This document shows positions 8,019 through 10,479 of a stretch of 10,479 bases of DNA, piece after piece. The stretch is from Paracoccaceae bacterium (GTDB lineage: Bacteria; Pseudomonadota; Alphaproteobacteria; Rhodobacterales; Rhodobacteraceae): the NCBI GenBank assembly GCA_015485015.1, contig WFUK01000160.1, positions 1 through 10,479 of the forward strand, written 5' to 3'. The stretch's first letter is position 1; each line of letters begins with the position of its first letter. A program made the position numbers and the translations under genes. The notes under the pieces were generated by a model. That model was not told where the DNA came from and made no database searches. It saw only the letters and a list, made by a program, of their open reading frames with translations.

Positions 8019-8996
8019 ATGGCATTGGATAAGGAAATTCAGATCAGAGTATCGATTGATCCGTTTCAGGAGCTGGACGAGAAAAAGCTGGCTTTGATGC
8101 AGGTAAAGGAAATTGGTTTAAAGGACGCCAAGCGGATTAACTTGTCCGAGAAAATTGCGGTTACTTCGGTGAAATGGGACAAACGCAAGCTCGAGGATGC
8201 GTTTCGGACCATCTGCCGCTATGAGCTGGCGCTATTTGCTTCGCAAATGTGGCAAGCCTATCGGCCCTATGAAAAGGCCAAAAACGGGCAGGATAAATTC
8301 AAGGCGGCCAAGGCCCTGGTGAAATTCGCGAAGGATTCGCAGAAGGGTTTGGAGAAAACACTGAAGCAGAAGCTGGCGGAATTCAAAGAGGAAATGGCGG
8401 CGGGCGCAAGCGATGATCTGGGCGAGTTGAAAAAGGCGCAAAAGGCGCTGACTGCTGATACCGCCAACAAAATAATGACCTATGCCAATAGCCTGCGCGA
8501 GGGATTTTTGAAAGAAATCACTACCGTGCTGCGGCCTTTGCGCTTGGCGGAGGTCAAGGCCAGCGGCGAAGAAAAGGCCAAGGCCACGCAAGAGCTGGAA
8601 AAGGCGATGAAAAAATCCGGCGAGCATCTTGAGAAAATGGTGGATGATGCGGAAAACTCTATTAAAAAGCTGATGGATGCGCTTTTGGCAGCGCCGGGAA
8701 ATATGGGTAAAAGTAGCAAAAAGGATATCTCGGACGCGGCCAAAGCCGAATATAGCACCAGTGCGGTCGAGCTAACCAACGCGCTGAAACCGGTGGAAAA
8801 ACACATCGCGTCGGCCAAGAAAAACAACCAAGCCGTGCTGAAAAAGATCCAGAGTAAGGATTTCAGCAAATCAACGGTTGACCTCTCGGGTGCGGCGCTT
8901 TTGAAAATCAGCACGACCGCAGCGAAATTGGCTGACGTGATTGTAAAAATCAATGCTAGGCTGAAAAAGCTCGAGCAAGCGGTGAAGAAAAGATAA
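8019..8996 (+). CDS. Lysine-rich helical protein of unknown family (Orf2)
   Basis: I do not recognise this 325-residue protein. It has 55 lysines by my count (17%) and reads as a nearly continuous series of charged amphipathic helices from about residue 55 to the end. A short N-terminal part (1-50) has beta-like alternation (EIQIRVSI) and may be a separate small domain. A Gly/Ser/Lys break at about 226-235 divides the helical part. There is no signal peptide and no clear transmembrane segment. The ATG at 8019 is preceded by GAGAGG (8005-8010) at 8-nt spacing. Residues 84-116 align without gaps to Orf1 34-66, sharing a YE-x-A...D-x-x-K-x-x-KAL pattern, so the two may be distant relatives or partners. 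The stop is 11 nt before the sodium-channel gene. It could be a cargo partner, adaptor or chaperone of Orf1, or a scaffold, but nothing in the sequence settles this. Confidence 0.82.
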   Translation: MALDKEIQIRVSIDPFQELDEKKLALMQVKEIGLKDAKRINLSEKIAVTSVKWDKRKLEDAFRTICRYELALFASQMWQAYRPYEKAKNGQDKFKAAKALVKFAKDSQKGLEKTLKQKLAEFKEEMAAGASDDLGELKKAQKALTADTANKIMTYANSLREGFLKEITTVLRPLRLAEVKASGEEKAKATQELEKAMKKSGEHLEKMVDDAENSIKKLMDALLAAPGNMGKSSKKDISDAAKAEYSTSAVELTNALKPVEKHIASAKKNNQAVLKKIQSKDFSKSTVDLSGAALLKISTTAAKLADVIVKINARLKKLEQAVKKR

Positions 8997-9007
8997 GCGG
9001 GGGAAGT

Positions 9008-9829
9008 ATGGCAGAAAATACCTCAGCCTTGGAAGGCAGCTTGCGCTGGAAGCTGGCGCAGTGGATCGATAGTCCACGCATTCGCTATTCGATTCTCGGC
9101 TTGATCGTGGTGAACGCGCTGACGCTGGGCCTAAGCACCTCGGATCGGGTGAGCGCTGCCATCGGGCCAGGGCTTACGGTGTTTGACAATTTGGTATTGT
9201 GGATTTTTGTTGGCGAGATGGCGATCAAAATATACGCCTTTGGGCCGAGGTTTTTCAAGTCGCCGTGGAACCTGTTTGATCTGACGATTGTGTCTGTCGG
9301 GCTGTTGCCGACAAATGCAAATCTTTCGGTATTGCGGGCGCTGCGGGTGATCCGCGCGATGCGAATTTTGTCGGTGGTGCCGCAGTTGCGCTCGGTGATC
9401 AAAGCGCTTTTGGAGGCGCTGCCGGGCATGGGCGCGGTGATTATTTTGCTGTTTATCGTCTATTATATCTTCGCGGTCATGGCGACGATGCTGTATAAAG
9501 AGGCATTCCCCGAGTGGTTTGGCACCATCGGCGAGAGCCTTTATTCGCTGTTCCAGATCATGACGCTGGAGAGCTGGTCGATGGGGATTGTTCGGCCGAT
9601 TATGGAGGTTTACCCGTGGGCGTGGCTGCTATTTGTGCCGTTTATTGTCGCCACGTCTTTTGCGGTATTGAACCTGTTTATCGGTATTCTGGTCAATACC
9701 ATGCAGGCTGCGGTGGAAGAGGCGCAGGATAAGGAGCTGGAGCGGATTTTGAATATGGTGATCAAATCCAACGAGGAAACCAAGGCGGAATTGGCGGAGC
9801 TGAAAGCGCTGCTAAAGGAAAAGGGTTAA
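9008..9829 (+). CDS. Bacterial voltage-gated sodium channel (BacNav, NavAb/NaChBac-like)
   Basis: This encodes a 273-residue, six-transmembrane, single-domain inner-membrane channel that would work as a homotetramer. The voltage sensor comprises S1 (about 27-45), S2 (about 58-78, with E70), S3 (about 86-101, with N88 and D91) and S4, which has four arginines at every third position (R110, R113, R116, R119). After the S4-S5 linker and S5 (about 141-163), the pore helix leads to TLESWSM (186-192), the same selectivity-filter sequence as NavAb as I recall it, with E188 as the high-field-strength glutamate. S6 is about 203-231. The tail (about 236-272) is charged and heptad-like (ELERILNMVI, AELAELKALL), fitting the BacNav coiled-coil tetramerisation domain. 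The gene is full length and intact. ATG 9008 follows a GGGGGAAG stretch, and the stop is 1 nt before tssB. The family is secure, but its role within a T6SS operon is unknown. Confidence 0.95.
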   Translation: MAENTSALEGSLRWKLAQWIDSPRIRYSILGLIVVNALTLGLSTSDRVSAAIGPGLTVFDNLVLWIFVGEMAIKIYAFGPRFFKSPWNLFDLTIVSVGLLPTNANLSVLRALRVIRAMRILSVVPQLRSVIKALLEALPGMGAVIILLFIVYYIFAVMATMLYKEAFPEWFGTIGESLYSLFQIMTLESWSMGIVRPIMEVYPWAWLLFVPFIVATSFAVLNLFIGILVNTMQAAVEEAQDKELERILNMVIKSNEETKAELAELKALLKEKG

Positions 9830-9830
9830 C

Positions 9831-10479
9831 ATGTCGGGTAGTCAAAAGTTTCTTAGCCGCAATCGCGCGCCACGGGTTCAGATCGAATATGATGTGGAGC
9901 TTTATGGCGCGCAGAAAAAGGTGCAGCTGCCTTTTGTGATGGGGGTTATGTCGGATCTTTCCGGCAAGTCCGAGGTGGAAAAAGGCTCGGTTTCGGATCG
10001 CAAATTCCTCGAGATCGATATTGATAATTTTGACAGCCGGATGAAGGCGCTCAAGCCGCGCGCGGCGTTCAGCGTGCCCAATACCCTGACCGGAGAGGGC
10101 AATTTGGCCGTGGATCTGGTGTTTGAAAAGATGAGTGATTTCAGCCCCGCCGCGATTGCCAGCAAGGTCGAACCGCTGCGAAAATTGCTGGAGGCCCGCA
10201 CCCAGCTTTCCAATTTGATGACCTATATGGATGGTAAAGCCGGGGCCGAGGCGCTGATCGAAAAGCTGGTGGCGAACCCGAACGAGCTGCGGGCATTGGC
10301 GCTTGGGGCAGAAGCCGGTGCGGCCAATGAGGCGATTTTTGCCGAGCTGAAAGCGGCTGCGCCGATGGCGGTGGAAGCCCCCGACCAAAGCGATGATATT
10401 CTGGCAGGCATGGCCGCGACGGCCCCTGCGGACGAGGTGCAATCGGACGGTGTGGGGGATATTCTGTCCGATATGGCCA
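9831..10479 (+). CDS. tssB: T6SS contractile sheath small subunit TssB (VipA/ImpB), partial at the 3' side
   Basis: TssB heterodimerises with TssC to build the contractile T6SS sheath. The reading frame is open to the window end, giving the first 216 residues. The N-terminus carries the family signature NRAPRVQIEYDVELYGA (11-27), followed by LPFVMGVMSDLSG (33-45) and DRKFLEIDIDNFDSRM (56-71). The VDLVFEKMSDFSPAAIA stretch (94-110) leads into a helix with LRKLLEARTQLSNLMTYMDG (116-135). These assign it clearly. TssB proteins usually end at about 160-185 residues, whereas this one continues past 216 with an acidic Ala-rich tail holding two copies of a DIL-x-x-MA motif. ATG 9831 is 1 nt after the channel stop and is preceded by AAAAGGG. 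tssC is expected downstream but is not in view. The true C-terminal length is unknown because the window cuts it. Confidence 0.93.
   Translation, partial: MSGSQKFLSRNRAPRVQIEYDVELYGAQKKVQLPFVMGVMSDLSGKSEVEKGSVSDRKFLEIDIDNFDSRMKALKPRAAFSVPNTLTGEGNLAVDLVFEKMSDFSPAAIASKVEPLRKLLEARTQLSNLMTYMDGKAGAEALIEKLVANPNELRALALGAEAGAANEAIFAELKAAAPMAVEAPDQSDDILAGMAATAPADEVQSDGVGDILSDMA
10392..10478 (+). repeat. Two-copy 21-residue repeat in the TssB C-terminal tail
   Basis: Residues 188-195 (DDILAGMA) and 209-216 (GDILSDMA) are spaced 21 residues apart, and each is preceded by a QSD triplet (186-188 and 204-206). The DNA of the two copies is also similar (GATATTCTG in both). The window ends right after the second copy, so more copies may follow. 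Confidence 0.55.

Noticed and set aside
9008..9829. Potassium or calcium channel identity for the ion channel
   Set aside because: The filter is TLESWSM, lacking the potassium-channel TVGYG and the extra aspartates of calcium-selective designs, and the sequence follows NavAb throughout.
9762..10442. 226-codon open frame on the minus strand opposite tssB
   Set aside because: It lies antisense to conserved tssB and the channel end, and its His/Arg/Gly-rich translation has no family features.

Overview
The window is a stretch of a type VI secretion system (T6SS) gene cluster, all on the + strand and packed as one apparent operon. No promoter, RNA gene, mobile element or CRISPR array is visible. 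Codon use is GC-rich but not extreme. This, together with an adjacent tagJ/impE and a bacterial voltage-gated sodium channel of the marine type, suggests an alphaproteobacterium, plausibly of the Roseobacter/Rhodobacterales group. The taxon is an inference and not proven by the sequence.

Layout. Bases 1-135 are the 3' end of tagJ/impE. Then come tssE (128-622), tssF (626-2512) and tssG (2476-3687), three baseplate genes, and tssH/clpV (3690-6389), the sheath-recycling AAA+ ATPase. A non-core module follows: orf1 (6415-7947, 510 aa) and orf2 (8019-8996, 325 aa), two lysine-rich, helix-rich proteins of unknown family, then a BacNav-type sodium channel (9008-9829) with the NavAb-like filter TLESWSM. 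tssB (9831 to beyond the window end) resumes the core genes with the small sheath subunit. Most junctions are tight: an 8-nt overlap for tagJ/tssE, 3 nt between tssE and tssF, a 37-nt overlap for tssF/tssG, 2 nt between tssG and clpV, 25 nt between clpV and orf1, 11 nt between orf2 and the channel, and 1 nt between the channel and tssB. The one looser junction (71 nt, orf1-orf2) carries a perfect 8-bp hairpin with no T-tract.

How the genes work together. TssE, TssF and TssG build the baseplate wedge on which the TssB/TssC sheath polymerises. TagJ is a TssB-binding accessory protein, and ClpV disassembles contracted sheath. The novelty is the 3.4-kb insert between clpV and tssB. Orf1 carries a central uncharged Gly/Ala-rich hydrophobic segment flanked by charged helices, which resembles the architecture of helical membrane-inserting proteins. 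Orf2 shares a short lysine-rich helical motif with it. Next to them sits a complete voltage-gated sodium channel, apparently co-expressed with the T6SS. I infer a membrane-active cargo, membrane-potential protection or ion-sensing module, but none of these roles is shown by the sequence alone. Secondary oddities are a Pro/Ala-rich insert in TssG and a long TssB C-terminal tail with a repeated DIL-x-x-MA motif.
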